A stretch of DNA of 64,000 nucleotides, taken from positions 677,565-741,564 of the forward strand of contig LNGK01000006.1 in the NCBI GenBank assembly GCA_001510575.1, in the 5' to 3' direction. A program made the translations under genes and the position numbers. Position 1 is the stretch's first letter, and every line of letters begins with the position of its first letter. Positions 1 to 10,451 of the stretch are shown here, one piece after another. Origin of the DNA: Knoxdaviesia capensis. Lineage: Eukaryota; Ascomycota; Sordariomycetes; Microascales; Gondwanamycetaceae. The notes beneath the pieces are model-generated. The model saw only the letters and a program-made list of their open reading frames with translations. It did not search any database and had not been told where the DNA came from.

Positions 1-3000
1 TACACAGAGTTGCACCAAGGCAGACGCACTCCATATTGAGGCCAACTGCACGCTGGAATATGGGCAGACCGGTGCGGGATCAAACTAACCCTAAGCAGAG
101 TGACTTGGGGCGCATTGGACAAGACGCTCAAATGATAGAAACCTGGGCTGTGACAGACCCGGCCAGCCGGTAAACAGCGGTGCAGGTGCAGGGGTTTTTT
201 TTTTTTTAGTAAACAAGCCTTCATGAAAGGTCGGCCCGGCGATGTACGGGGTTGAACTGCTAGGCGCGAGTAGGTAGAAGAGGCGAAATTGAATATATTG
301 CCGTCCGACTAGGAAGCTTAGATAAAGCAGGTGACTCTGAAAAGTCACATTGGAAGCGGGACTCTCGGTTGAACGACGTTCAGAACCATTGCGTCAGAAG
401 GCCAACTTGGTGATATTTGCGGTGGTGCTAGGGTTAGGGCTGCATAGACTCGGCGTCTTTCCCTCTCTCCGACCTCCATCCAGAGCGCCAATCCAGCCAC
501 TGGCAGTTCGACGCGCGACTCGGGATTTAAACCCGGGCCTTGCAATTTAGAGGCTACTTGTCCAATACTCCGCTGATCCAGCCTCGAACAAGTCGAACTG
601 TCACTATGGTGGAGCAGGAGAACTTGGGAAAACCCACGACGCACGTAGCGTGTCCGCCCGACTGGGACGCAGCAGCGATATAAGAAACGCGAACGCCGGA
701 TCAGGCAATAGTTCACACGAGAGCACTGAAGGAGAAACATCACACAAATGCGCGAGGTGAAGATGCCGGATGCCGGGTGCCGAGGCGTGAGGCGGGGGAT
801 CTAGACCTGAGAGGGCAGACAACCTGGGTGAGGAATGCGCGGACAGGTGATCGGTGGTATGGGTGTGTGTTCCTCTCTGACGGCGCCCAGAGAAAAAAAG
901 AAAAAGAAAGTTCGCACTTAGGTACGAGGTGAAGAAAGGGGGCCACCGTAGCGAGGTGTAGCGACTTCGGCCGGACTCAAGCGCCTCAACGATGATGCGC
1001 TCTCTAGCGCTCAGAAGAGAAGAAAAAGACGCCAGGACGAATCAGACCAAAGGCTAGGAAATAAGGAAATAAGGGATCCAGGCCGACGATCCACTTGGAC
1101 GACCAGGGAAGACGAGAGAAAGAAGAAAAAAGCGACAAAGAGCAGGTGGTTTGTTGGCCGCCCACAGAGGAGAGAGAGAGAGACATACACACAAGAAACC
1201 TACGTCATTTTCCTCGTGGGTCTAATACCCAGAGGGTGCTATATCCGGCGATAATGCCTTTTCTCTCAACAACACTGATTTGCCCCCCCCTGGGAAATAA
1301 AATCTTCAATGGTTCTGTCGTGATAGTGTCTCGCTCGTATTATATCTGGTGCTCTCTCCTGAGAGGGCCACCGGCCTGCCTAGAGTCCTAACACGCCTGC
1401 TCTATGTAGTGTACAGTGCTGGGGTGAATGCAACTGGTTGTGATTCCCGCGCATGCTGAACTGTACTGCGAGCCAAGATCTGGTTATCTGCGGATATGTC
1501 AGTACGGGAGGCAGTCCCATGGGATGAGAAAAGAAGGGCAGATGGACTGGGATCATGCATCTCTCCGCCCCCCCCCCCTCTCTCTTCTTCCCGACGCCCG
1601 GCAAATCGGCACCGGGAAATGAAGAGCGGAAACATGCTCGGAAGACGGCACGGGGGCAGGATGTGAATGCCTGCAGAGTAGACGTCCAACATACAGCACT
1701 GAGGACGAGTGTGCATACTGTACAACATGCAGTCCGCGATACAGATGAGAAAAACAGAACGAAGTGAGTGATATCACGCCTCGTTGCCTTCGTGTTCTCT
1801 CTTGCCCGTGCTACAGCCTTCTTTTTTTCTTCTTTTTTTCTTCTTTTTTCTTTTCCGCTGACGTCTCTCTTCTGCTCCTTTATTGCCGCCATGCCAGTGT
1901 CTGTTACTTAATTTTTTATGGGCGGCCGGCGGGATATATCCCGTTTCCCAGTTCTGTTCCCCGTGTTCGTTAGTTGTCTCTCTTGCAGGCATAGCCAAAC
2001 TGACTTGCAAGCCACGGCTTATATCCGATCAGGGGAACAGCACACACTATACTCGAAAGGTAATAGACCAGCGTACGAGTAGCTTCAGTAGTAGTAACGA
2101 GGGGCGGAAGATTGCATGCCTAGTACCGCCAATCTTCGCTCCTCAGCTCTGCTCTCCCACTCTCCGGCGCCGCCTTGCGCGGGCATTAAGTAACAGGAAC
2201 AACCTAGTTCACATGGCTGACATATGGCCCATCTGTTGGAGGAACACAGGCTAGAGGTTAAGGACACTCCCTTCAGGATATAAACACCTGCCCTAGCCTC
2301 GTCTCATTTGCCACAGGACGCAGGTCTGGACAGCTTCTTCACGTGTTATGCTGTCTTGTTATTGTTGCTGGGCTGTCGATGATGCTTTGTCCTACACTTA
2401 TATATTAAGTTTTGTGTTTCCACCCTCGTGGCTTCTTCCGCCTCTATATTCTCTCTTTTCTTCTTCTGGTTCGATCTTGGGCTGTTCCATATCGTGTCGT
2501 TTGGCTCTACACTGCCGCCGTTTTTATATATATTGACCTGTCTCACCGACACACACCACACACACACACACACTCCCTTCAAGATATCTCTCAGAGCATT
2601 CACCCTCCTTCCAGTTTTCTCGTGTCTTGCCTCCTTCTTCCCCAGATGTCGTCGTCTCCGTCATGAAGAAACTGCTCCTCCGGTTCCGATAGCGGCTGCT
2701 TTCTCTCTCCCGTTGGTCTCTCCGTCCGGTGTGTTGCGTGCGCGTGCGGGTTCGCCGTGGACATCCCCGAAGGGTCCAGGCTTAGGTATTGACGCATGAA
2801 CAAGAGTCAGAGTCCTTCTTTGGCATCCTGATACGACGGCTCCTTTATTATCGCGATACCACCGTGGCTGATGCGGGAAAAGGAATCTCGGCACACTGCG
2901 TGGATCTCCCCTTTTCGACTCGACCGTTAATAATACTCAATAATTTCTCCCACTTGATATTCTCTACTCTCTTCCCCCTTCTATTCTTCCTCCTTTCCAC

Positions 3001-3045
3001 CCTCACATATACTATACCATCGCTCCGACGACACACACACACACC
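1..3045. other. Intergenic stretch with no supported gene
   Basis: No reading frame here shows a recognisable domain or sustained GC-rich third codon positions. It contains telomere-like AACCCTAA/TTAGGG motifs near 88 and 428, a tRNA-like A/B box pair at 523-580, long pyrimidine runs (about 1810-1860), and a CA dinucleotide run near 2550. The last few hundred bases are CT-rich with a second CA run at about 3031-3044 directly before the next start codon, as expected for a fungal promoter and leader. Small ORFs in this stretch are judged to be chance. Confidence 0.6.
523..580 (-). other. tRNA-like Pol III promoter boxes (possible tRNA relic or SINE head)
   Basis: On the minus strand TGGATCAGCGG (580-570) resembles an A box and GGTTTAAATCC (533-523) resembles a B box. 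They are 36 nt apart, within the normal tRNA range. No clean seven-base-pair acceptor stem or anticodon arm folds around them, so a functional tRNA is unlikely. A degenerate tRNA or the head of a tRNA-derived SINE fits better; a chance match is also possible. Confidence 0.3.
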
Positions 3046-3908
3046 ATGGCGGTCCCCAGACAGCCCCCAGCCTCGCCGATCCTGCCGATCCTGCTCGCCA
3101 TCCTCCTGCACATCGGCCCGGTCCTCGCCCTATCTGCGGCGTCGGCCACGCTGCTCTCCGTCGACAACGTCGCCGCCACGCTCAATCTCACCACGTGCGG
3201 CCGCCGCTGCTTCGACATCGCCGCCACCAGCGTCGGCTGCTACCAGAACGATGTCGTCTGCGCGTGCGATCTCTTCGACGCGCACTTTGGCCCGCAGTAC
3301 TCGTCGTGTCTGGTTGAAGACTGCGAGTTCGATAGCCAGGGCATCAGTAAGTTTCTTTTCTTTCTGCCTGGATTTTTGATCGGCTCGTTTGTTGGAGGTG
3401 TGGTTGGCTTCTCGCACACAAGCAAACGCTTGCGGTTCGGGTGTCGTCAAGCGACGGGCTAATTTATCCCACAAATCCCACGATTCTGGCCCGTCTATGT
3501 AGTGATGTTCGATGGCTAACCATATACACACTTTGTCCTTCATTCAGCCGTTCAGCAAATGGAAGTTACTGTTTGCAAACTCGCCGAGCAAGCGCGCAGT
3601 TCAAGGTCAGTCAAGCCTTAGCGGAATCATTTCACGCCCTCCTCGCAACCCTACCTCCGAACCCCAACTGACTCTCCAACCCTAAACACAGCACGACTTC
3701 ATCACCTATGTCTACTGCAACCGCCTCGCCATCAGAGTTCTCAATACCTGTTTCGTCGAGTCCACAGGCAACAGCAACTCCGGACGCCACTAGCTCTGAA
3801 AAGAACAGCCTCGGCCTCAGACTCCCATCCCTCACCATACCGACAGCAACAGCCTTCAGTCTCGTCTGGCTAACGGTGTATCTGATCTGCGAGTCGGGCC
3901 ACTTATGA
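3046..3908 (+). CDS. CFEM-domain cell-surface protein, probably GPI-anchored
   Basis: Predicted exons are 3046-3346, 3548-3605 and 3692-3908, with GTAAGT and GTCAGT donors and in-frame junctions, giving about 191 residues. A hydrophobic signal peptide covers roughly residues 1-30. Eight cysteines then follow in the CFEM order: CGRRC, VGC, VCAC, SSCLVEDC and a last one in TVCKLAE, which is encoded by the second exon. A Ser/Thr-rich tail leads to a hydrophobic C-terminus, as in GPI-anchored wall proteins. CFEM proteins act at the plasma membrane or wall in haem-iron uptake, adhesion or host interaction; which role applies here cannot be told. The start is the first ATG after a CA-rich leader. 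The domain call is firm because cysteine number and order agree across the splice junction; the GPI anchor is inferred. Confidence 0.85.
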
Positions 3909-5284
3909 CACTGACAACTCCTTTCTCTCGTTCTGCACTCCTTTCTTTTCCTACTTGTTTCATTGCATATTCTTTTGGCATCTGGCGTGATATATACCAG
4001 GATTATACACTGCGTTTCTCGTTTCTTCTGTCTGGCTCCTTCGAACCGCATATTAGCATTTCATTACCTGTCCCCGTGCGGTGTGCTTGGGTGATTTTCT
4101 CTTTCTTATCTTTCGTTTCTTCTTCCTTAATGACTTGATGAATCTGGAGGCTTCAATAAAACTGGTTGACGGATCTTTGTCCTGTCTTCTTCTGTGGCAG
4201 CCCGCATATGACTGTGACGATATCACTAACAACACCCTAATCAGCCGGAACATCCTCCTTTGCCCGTTGACTTACACGTGAACCACCGACCACAGTCTAG
4301 AATCTGATGGAAGCATCGCCAAGCAGCAGTCGGAAATCTCGACGCGGGGGCTCGGGACGGAGCAACCTCTTTGTTTAGGTTTGGTCTTGGGTAACCGCGG
4401 AAGAAAACACGGAATCCGGAGGGGCTTGTTTCGAGAGCCCGCCCCTTTCTTGAGGGTAGAGCCCACTCTTTAGCCTAAAATCTCCGTGATATATTTCGCA
4501 GATATATCCCTCTATAGCATCCAGGCATTTGTGTGTGTGTACGTCCCGCATTAAACGACTTCATCTGTGTATTTTTGCGGAGTCGAGGATGCAGTCGAGC
4601 ACTGTGTGTTGGTAGGTGGATCGATATAGTATTGGTCCCTCGCCTCCCGACTCTAGAAACTCCAGGAGTGTGCAACTATGACCACCGCCGGATTTATATT
4701 ACCAACTCTGCTTCTCCGCCTTTTTGTGAAGTACGGGGGTAATATCGTCCTGGATTCATCCTGATAGAGCGACACGCGTACGCTTTTGATTGCCTCCTTG
4801 CTAAACCGGCAGTAGACACTCGATTCCTTCCTGGCGGTTCTGGAATACTACCGAGGACCAAGATTGGCCGTTAGAGTGTCTTCCCCAGTTTGATCAGAGA
4901 GAGTATCCAATGACATCCACGGAGAGTGTCAGCCAATATATGACGGGAGGACCAAACAATGATGGAGGGAGACACATCATAGGGCGGGCGGCTCCTGGGG
5001 ACTGCAGGCCGGCCGGCCTAATATCGAAGAGCTGCCCCGGGTTTATAGAAGATGAGGAGACAGAGTTCTATTCAACGTTAAACGAGCCGCGTGTGGGCGA
5101 GGGACTATCGTATATAGAAGACATTGCCCCGGCCTGTTTCCTGAGTGCTGAAGATTGACTGCCGGCTATCGTGAGAGTCTTTTTCATCTTCTGCGTAGCC
5201 AGCTGTTCACCTTATTCCCAGTGGCGTTTCCTGAGATTTTGACACACCGGAAAACTATTTGACAAACGACACTTCCTGTCGAAC
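3909..5284. other. Intergenic region between CFEM gene and tyrosinase
   Basis: No coding region is supported. A possible polyadenylation signal AATAAA lies near 4156, in the 3' flank of the CFEM gene. The ORF at 4910-5158 has no recognisable features and lies in the tyrosinase promoter. Confidence 0.6.
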
Positions 5285-6741
5285 ATGCGAGCCTTCGGGA
5301 TCCTGAGCGCGTGTGTGGCGCTCTTGGGCTTTGTTGCCGCCGACGCCGTGAACGACCTTGAGGCACTGGGCCGGCCGCAGCTTGAGGCGTATATCGAGAC
5401 GAAGTCGGCAACCTGCACGAAGGAGAAGCTGAGCGTTCGCCGGGAATGGTAACTAGACATGCACACACATCTTTGAAATGCGAAGACCGGCTCGGGGAAA
5501 AGGGGTTGAGCGCTGGATACTGACATCATCGCTAGGGGCGATATCTCCTCGGAGGAGCGCCGCGACTATATCCGGGCGGTTCTGTGTCTCACCGAGTCGC
5601 CGTCAAAGCTTGATCGGACGCAGTTCCCGGGCGCGCAGTCGCGGTACGACGACTTTGTGGTGGTTCACATGAACCAGACGCTCTCGATCCACGGCACGGT
5701 ATGGTAAAGACTGGGTGTTCTGGTGCTCTCCAGATATACTGATCACTTCATTTGCTCGTCTAGGGTAACTTCCTCTCGTGGCATCGGTACTATGTGTGGG
5801 CATGGGAGAAGGCCCTGAGAGACGAGTGTGGATACAAAGGCTACCAGCCGGTAAGCGAACCTTGTGGTGATGCTTGAGAGGGCGTTGTATTGGACAAACA
5901 CTCTGACAGGAGGACAGTATTGGGATTACGGACGATGGGCCGATGATCCGCTTTCGTCGCCGATCTTCGATGGCAGCGCGGAGAGCATGGGCGGAAACGG
6001 CGAGCCGGTCCCGGCGGCGGCAGCTCCTGGCTTCGGCGGCGGCGGCTTCGGCGGCGGCGGCTTCGGCGGTGGCGGTGGCTTCAGTCCCACGCCGGCCGGC
6101 AACGGAGGCGGCTGTGTGATGTCGGGGCCGTTCAAGAAGTGAGTTTTGACTCCATGCATTGCTGTTTTATTTTGCTATACCGCGAAAGAATTAAAGAGGG
6201 AAAACGTCTAACCAAACCACACAGCATGACGGTCCGGCTCGGCCCAATGGCCGCCGTCGTGAACCCGGCGCCCAACCGCAACCCGATGGCCAACGGCTAC
6301 GGCGACAACCCGCGGTGCCTACGCCGCGACATCACGAACTACCTGAGCACGCGCTACGGCAAGACCACGGACATTGTGGCGCAGATCACCAACTACCCGA
6401 CGATTACGGCGTTCCAGACGTTCCTGCAGGGCGGCAGCGGCGTGCACGGCGTCGGCCACTTCACGGTGTCGGGCGACCCGGGCGGCGACTTCTACATCTC
6501 GCCGAACGAGCCGTCGTTCTGGCTGCACCACGCGATGATCGACCGCATCTGGACCATCTGGCAGTCGCAGGACTACGACTCTCGCCGCCTGGCCATGGAG
6601 GGCGGCACCAGCATGATGGGCGGCGGCCGCGCGCAGACGCTGGACGATCCGACCGATCTCGGCGTCGTGGCTGACGTGGTGTATCCGATTCGCGATGTGC
6701 TGAGCTCCGTCGACGGGCCGTTCTGCTATGTGTATGAGTGA
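5285..6741 (+). CDS. Tyrosinase (type-3 copper monophenol monooxygenase), secreted form
   Basis: Five exons are predicted: 5285-5448, 5536-5698, 5764-5850, 5918-6138 and 6225-6741. All junctions stay in frame and give 383 residues. A signal peptide is visible at the start (MRAFGILSACVALLGF, then AADA). The CuA site is formed by His in VVHMN, IHGT and SWHRYY; the last is split from the first two by intron 2. The CuB site has GVHGVGH and the WLHHAMID motif. The enzyme oxidises monophenols and diphenols to quinones, as in melanin-type pigment formation. Between the sites lies a glycine-rich insert built of FGGGG units (about residues 165-185), in the place where related fungal tyrosinases carry a shorter Gly-rich loop. 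The protein is short, without the long C-terminal cap of mushroom tyrosinases, which matches the secreted ascomycete group. Confidence 0.92.
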
Positions 6742-7258
6742 GAGGGACGGACAGACCGACGGACCGGCCGACCGACCGAGAGCCGATAGACCGACGTCCG
6801 TGAGGGTCCGAGATCGGTGTTCTGCGTGAAGATAGTCTTGGAGATAAAAACACACAAACACGGACGTCTAAAGTCCGACCGCGCCAAATATTCCAGATTT
6901 TTGATCACTGACCGACCAAGACATGCCGTAGAATGTTGATGAATCTTCTAGAAGCTTTGAATCTTCTAGAAGCTTTGCACCAGGTGTTTCCTTGCTGCAT
7001 GTTGATTTTCTGCATGCGGATCTTCTAAAAGGCGTAGCCAATGACACCATTCCGCCGCTCCGCCGCTCCGCCAAGCGGGGCCAGAAACCCGAAGCGCAAA
7101 AGCTGGGAGCCGATCGGGCCCAAGTTGCAGCGGTGATGTTCTGCGTCTTACTTTTGGTGGATGCGACCTATATATAGATCTGACTTCAATCTTGGAGTTG
7201 TCGATTCCTGCATTACCCCTCCTCGTCTCTTTGTATAAACCCAATATTCACCGCAGCG
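6742..7258. other. Intergenic region with GACC-rich tract and TTCTAGAA repeats
   Basis: Directly after the tyrosinase stop there is a low-complexity GACC/GACG tract (about 6742-6800). The rest is the likely promoter of the acetyltransferase, including the paired TTCTAGAA elements listed separately. No gene is seen. Confidence 0.6.
6943..6978. promoter_or_regulatory. Two tandem 18-bp repeats each holding a TTCnnGAA heat-shock-type element
   Basis: An 18-bp unit containing ATCTTCTAGAAGCTT is repeated twice without a gap. Each copy carries TTCTAGAAGC, a match to the inverted nTTCnnGAAn units bound by heat-shock factor. A weaker third copy (TTCTAAAAGG) follows at about 7023. The array is about 280 bp upstream of the acetyltransferase start. 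Binding is inferred from the motif only. Confidence 0.45.
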
Positions 7259-7883
7259 ATGGCGCCCACCTCTGGAACTATTCGGCATGCGTGCCAGGAC
7301 GGTAAATAATCACCACATGGGACACACCAACACCAAAAAGCACCCCCCTCTGACTCACCCCACCGCAGATATCCCCAGCATCCTGGCCATGATCCGCGAG
7401 CTGGCCGACTACGAGCACGAGATCGACTCGGTGCAGGCCACCGAAGAGAAGCTGCTGTCCACCATCGCCTTTGCGCCATCGGCAACCGGCGCCGCCGACA
7501 TCACCAGCGCCGCTGCCACGGAGCCGACCTCGTCGGCGAAGCCGGCGCGCTGCCTGCTGCTCTTCAACGAGGCCGGCGCGGCGGCCGGCATGGCGCTGTA
7601 CTTCTACAACTACAGCACGTGGCGCGCGCGGCCCGGCATCTACCTCGAGGACCTGTACGTGCGCCCGGCCGAGCGGCGCAAGGGCTACGGCCAGCAGCTG
7701 CTGGTGGCGCTCGCGCAGGAGGTCGTCGCCATGCAGGGCGGCCGGCTGGAGTGGAGCGTGCTCAAGTGGAACGCGCCCAGTATCAAGTTCTACGAGTCGA
7801 TTGGCGCCAAGATGATGAGCGAGTGGGTGGGCATGCGTGTTGACGGCGACAACTTGGCCAAGTTGGCCACTTTGTTGGACTAA
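7259..7883 (+). CDS. GNAT N-acetyltransferase, spermidine/spermine (SSAT)-like
   Basis: Predicted exons are 7259-7301 and 7369-7883, with a 67-nt intron splitting a GAT codon; the product is 185 residues. The central part matches the diamine N-acetyltransferase branch of the GNAT fold: an ALYFYNYSTW strand, YLEDLYVRP, the acetyl-CoA loop RRKGYGQQLL, then RLEWSVLKWN and IKFYESIGA. These enzymes transfer acetyl from acetyl-CoA to polyamine or related amine substrates and so control polyamine levels. An Ala-rich insertion (about residues 60-90) lengthens the N-terminal half compared with human SSAT. The start is the ATG of the short first exon, which supplies the conserved beginning of the domain. 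The exact substrate is not determined by sequence. Confidence 0.85.
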
Positions 7884-8050
7884 GGGGGGGCGGCACGCTG
7901 ATATAGTGAGTGAGAGAGGGAGACAGGCAAGAAGGGTCCTTGCTGTACATAATAGAAACATGGTAATATACACTTTATCAAAGCACCTGGAATGCGGGCC
8001 TGACTGGCGATATATGCAAACGCCCCGATCTTCCAACGCGACTCCGGCGT

Positions 8051-9382
8051 TTAACGTGCCCCGGCATCTGCCTGGTCTCTCTCCGCACCGGCCGCAGAAG
8101 TGGGCTTGGCTCGCACCGGCAGCTGCATCATCTTCAACTGGCCCGGCGTGACAGCCTCGGGAATATTCAGACCGACTGAGCCCCATTCTATCCGGGTCTT
8201 TAGGGTCTGGGGGTCCTGCACCACTGTGGGCGTGGCCTGCCACACGCGCGCGTACAGCCGGCGCAGGTTGCGCGCCGTCAGCTGCGACGGCGACTCCCGG
8301 GCGTACGGGTTCGATTCGTCGTAGTCGCCGTGGTACCGCCGGCGCCGTCTCGACCGGCTTTGTTCGGCCTTGTCTATCCGCGACATGGCAAACGGTGCCC
8401 AGGCTGGCATGCCAGTCTGGGGTGCCTGGTCCGTCTCCGTATTCGTCATCTCCTTCTTCTTCTGCTGCTTCAGCTTCTTCTGCGTGTGTTTCTGCTGCTC
8501 CGCTTGGCCATCCGCTGACATCGCTGTCGGCTGTGCTACGGGCCGCCGCGGCGTCACCGCCAGCTTCGTGGCTCCACCGCCGACTTGGCCACGGCTCAGA
8601 TCTCGCAGCGTGTCCCACTCGCCCTGGCCGAGCGGCGGCTGCACCTTCTCGGCCTGCCGCACCCACCAGGCGCGCATCATGTCGCGCCGGCTGCGCAGCG
8701 GGATGGGGCGGCCCCACTGGTTTCTCTGCTCGTCCACTTTGATCCGCGAGAACGGGTCGGTGCGCACGACGGCGGTGCGCGGCCACGCGCTCATTATCGC
8801 GACGGACTGCTGCTTCTGTTGCGAGAGGAGGAATTTGCGCATATTGGGGATGTTCCACCGGTCGAGGAGGGCCGTGCTCCGCCGGGGGTCGCGCGGAGCG
8901 GCTGGCGGTATGAGCTCTGACGAAGGAGCGGCGTTTGCGGCTGGTGTGGACACTTGAGGCTTCTCCGGGGACAGACTAGGAGCGGAGGAGTCGGATGTGG
9001 GGGGAGAGCCTGGAGGGTTGGCGGCAGCAAGCAGGGCGCCGACTGCTGCTGGATTTTGCGGCGCATCGGGAGCCATCACGTTTTGGACCAGGATTCGACG
9101 GAGCTTCCCAGTTCGGCCGAACGCCAACAGCATCACGCGGTACATGCGGCTGAGGTCGCCGTTGTTGGCAGCCGTCAGCACGCGCAGCTGGGCCTGGGCA
9201 TCGGCCAGGTACTTTGCCGTGTGCTGACCGGGCTTGCGGTGGGCGCGGAAACGTCTCGCCACATCCTGCGACACGTACGACTTGCAGACTGGCGGCAGGT
9301 ATGAGGCTTCGCGGAGGAGGTGTCGGTAGAGGTGCAGCGCGTTCCCCTTGGTAGAGAGGCGGATCTGGGGAGCCGGCGGCAT
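8051..9382 (-). CDS. LYR-motif protein, Cup1-like family, probably mitochondrial
   Basis: A single uninterrupted frame of 443 residues ends in TAA. The N-terminus carries the LYR signature in ALHLYRHLLREASYLP, followed by basic helices with FRAHRKPGQ and an RRILVQN segment that resemble the Complex 1 LYR fold as found in fungal Cup1-like proteins. LYR proteins bind acyl carrier protein and help to assemble respiratory complexes, Fe-S proteins or mitoribosomes. The central third is low in complexity (Pro/Ala/Ser), and a basic Lys/Gln-rich stretch occurs around residues 290-310. The C-terminal half has a conserved-looking segment with RYHGDYDESNPYA and a block beginning RNLRRLYARVW. The long opposite-frame ORF covering 7278-8858 is a shadow of this gene. 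The partner complex is unknown. Confidence 0.75.
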   Translation of the reverse strand: MPPAPQIRLSTKGNALHLYRHLLREASYLPPVCKSYVSQDVARRFRAHRKPGQHTAKYLADAQAQLRVLTAANNGDLSRMYRVMLLAFGRTGKLRRILVQNVMAPDAPQNPAAVGALLAAANPPGSPPTSDSSAPSLSPEKPQVSTPAANAAPSSELIPPAAPRDPRRSTALLDRWNIPNMRKFLLSQQKQQSVAIMSAWPRTAVVRTDPFSRIKVDEQRNQWGRPIPLRSRRDMMRAWWVRQAEKVQPPLGQGEWDTLRDLSRGQVGGGATKLAVTPRRPVAQPTAMSADGQAEQQKHTQKKLKQQKKKEMTNTETDQAPQTGMPAWAPFAMSRIDKAEQSRSRRRRRYHGDYDESNPYARESPSQLTARNLRRLYARVWQATPTVVQDPQTLKTRIEWGSVGLNIPEAVTPGQLKMMQLPVRAKPTSAAGAERDQADAGAR

Positions 9383-10004
9383 TGGGTCTGGTGTTCAACG
9401 GCCCGGCGCAGGGTGTCGTGATGCGGGGCGGGGGCAGAGGGGGCTATATCATTGGAGGTATTGTTGTGTGTCTAGTAGCTGATTGCATTGGTAGGAGATA
9501 CTTAGAGTAAGAATCTGGGAGGAATACTTTCGAGCTTGTTGGTCTCCAAGGCCAGTTGAAGTGAAAGTGAAGTGAAAGTGAAGTGAAAGTGAAGTGAAGC
9601 TGTGAAAGAAAGGAAAAGTCCACCGTGCACATAGTTATGTCCACAATGTATTGATACATATGGTCCATCCGTTAGGGTTTGGGAGTGAAGCCTTGGCTGT
9701 GTGACTACAGCCGCCGGGACATTTTAGTAACCCTAAGAAGGAAAATATCCTAAATATATCTGACCCTTGGGGCACTTGGCCGATCACCAAAAACCTACCC
9801 AGCAATTGTACGCGGAGATTCGTTCATATGCAATTTTCAAATTGCATTCTACTTCCTAATACTAAATAAAATGAGTCCGATACTTGCCTGTGGCGGAAAG
9901 ACGTCCTCCAGTTCCCGCCGGGTTCGGGAAACAGCCTTCTGAATGCTATTCCTGATGGTGCCAGCTGCTAGCTTCCCAGTTTCGAGTCACCAACTCGACA
10001 TTGG
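9383..10004. other. Intergenic region with GTGAA repeat
   Basis: This is the promoter side of the LYR gene and the 3' side of the orphan ORF. It holds a short tandem repeat at 9556-9600 and telomere-like TTAGGG/CCCTAA motifs near 9673 and 9730. No gene is seen. Confidence 0.6.
9556..9600. repeat. Short tandem repeat, 11-bp GTGAAAGTGAA units
   Basis: About four near-perfect copies of an 11-bp unit of GTGAA/GTGAAA words lie roughly 170-215 bp upstream of the LYR gene start on the minus strand. No function is implied. Confidence 0.8.
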
Positions 10005-10451
10005 TTAGACGACGCTATTGAAGCTCTGTTGGTCACTGTATTGTAACAGCCTGTACTGGTTGATGACCTCAGAATCAACACACAGCCAAAATGCCCGGAC
10101 GCCGATTTCTACGGTGTCCATTCCCGTCTCGTCAAGAAATGTCTGTCGTGAATCCAGGCCTACGGTAGATGGTGACGTTGGATTAGTGGCAACAGGGCGG
10201 CGGCGAAACTTGAGGATATCGACAACGGCATCCACCTCGGATTTGCGAACTTTGGGGTTTGCAACAAAGGAGGTTGCAGCCAAGAGGATCTCCTGACACG
10301 CGCGTAGTTGCGCTTCCGAGAGGCCGTCGAGGGTAGCGATGGTGGCCGGGGCTGCAAGATTGTTGCGGTTGACCATGATTGAGGGGGATAGTGTGTCGGA
10401 TGAGGAGGTTTCTAGAATGCCCGGCTGGATGGACACTGTAGACATACACAT
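10005..10451 (-). CDS. Hypothetical protein, 148 residues
   Basis: An uninterrupted frame begins MCMSTVSIQPG and ends in TAA. Codon third positions are mostly G or C through the body, which favours real coding. I recognise no domain. The middle is predicted helical (DGLSEAQLRACQEILLAATSF, then KVRKSEVDAVVDILKFRRR). There is no signal peptide and no membrane segment. An internal Met (MVNRNN, residue 26) is a possible alternative start and is followed by the better-conserved-looking part. About 100 bp upstream lies a cluster of three CCCTAA/CCCTAG motifs (10553-10588), which may be part of the promoter. It could be a lineage-restricted gene. Confidence 0.5.
   Translation of the reverse strand: MCMSTVSIQPGILETSSSDTLSPSIMVNRNNLAAPATIATLDGLSEAQLRACQEILLAATSFVANPKVRKSEVDAVVDILKFRRRPVATNPTSPSTVGLDSRQTFLDETGMDTVEIGVRAFWLCVDSEVINQYRLLQYSDQQSFNSVV

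Noticed and set aside
7278..8858. 526-residue minus-strand ORF
   Set aside because: It overlaps the acetyltransferase on the other strand and the LYR gene in another frame, has Arg/Ala/His-rich shadow composition and no domain.
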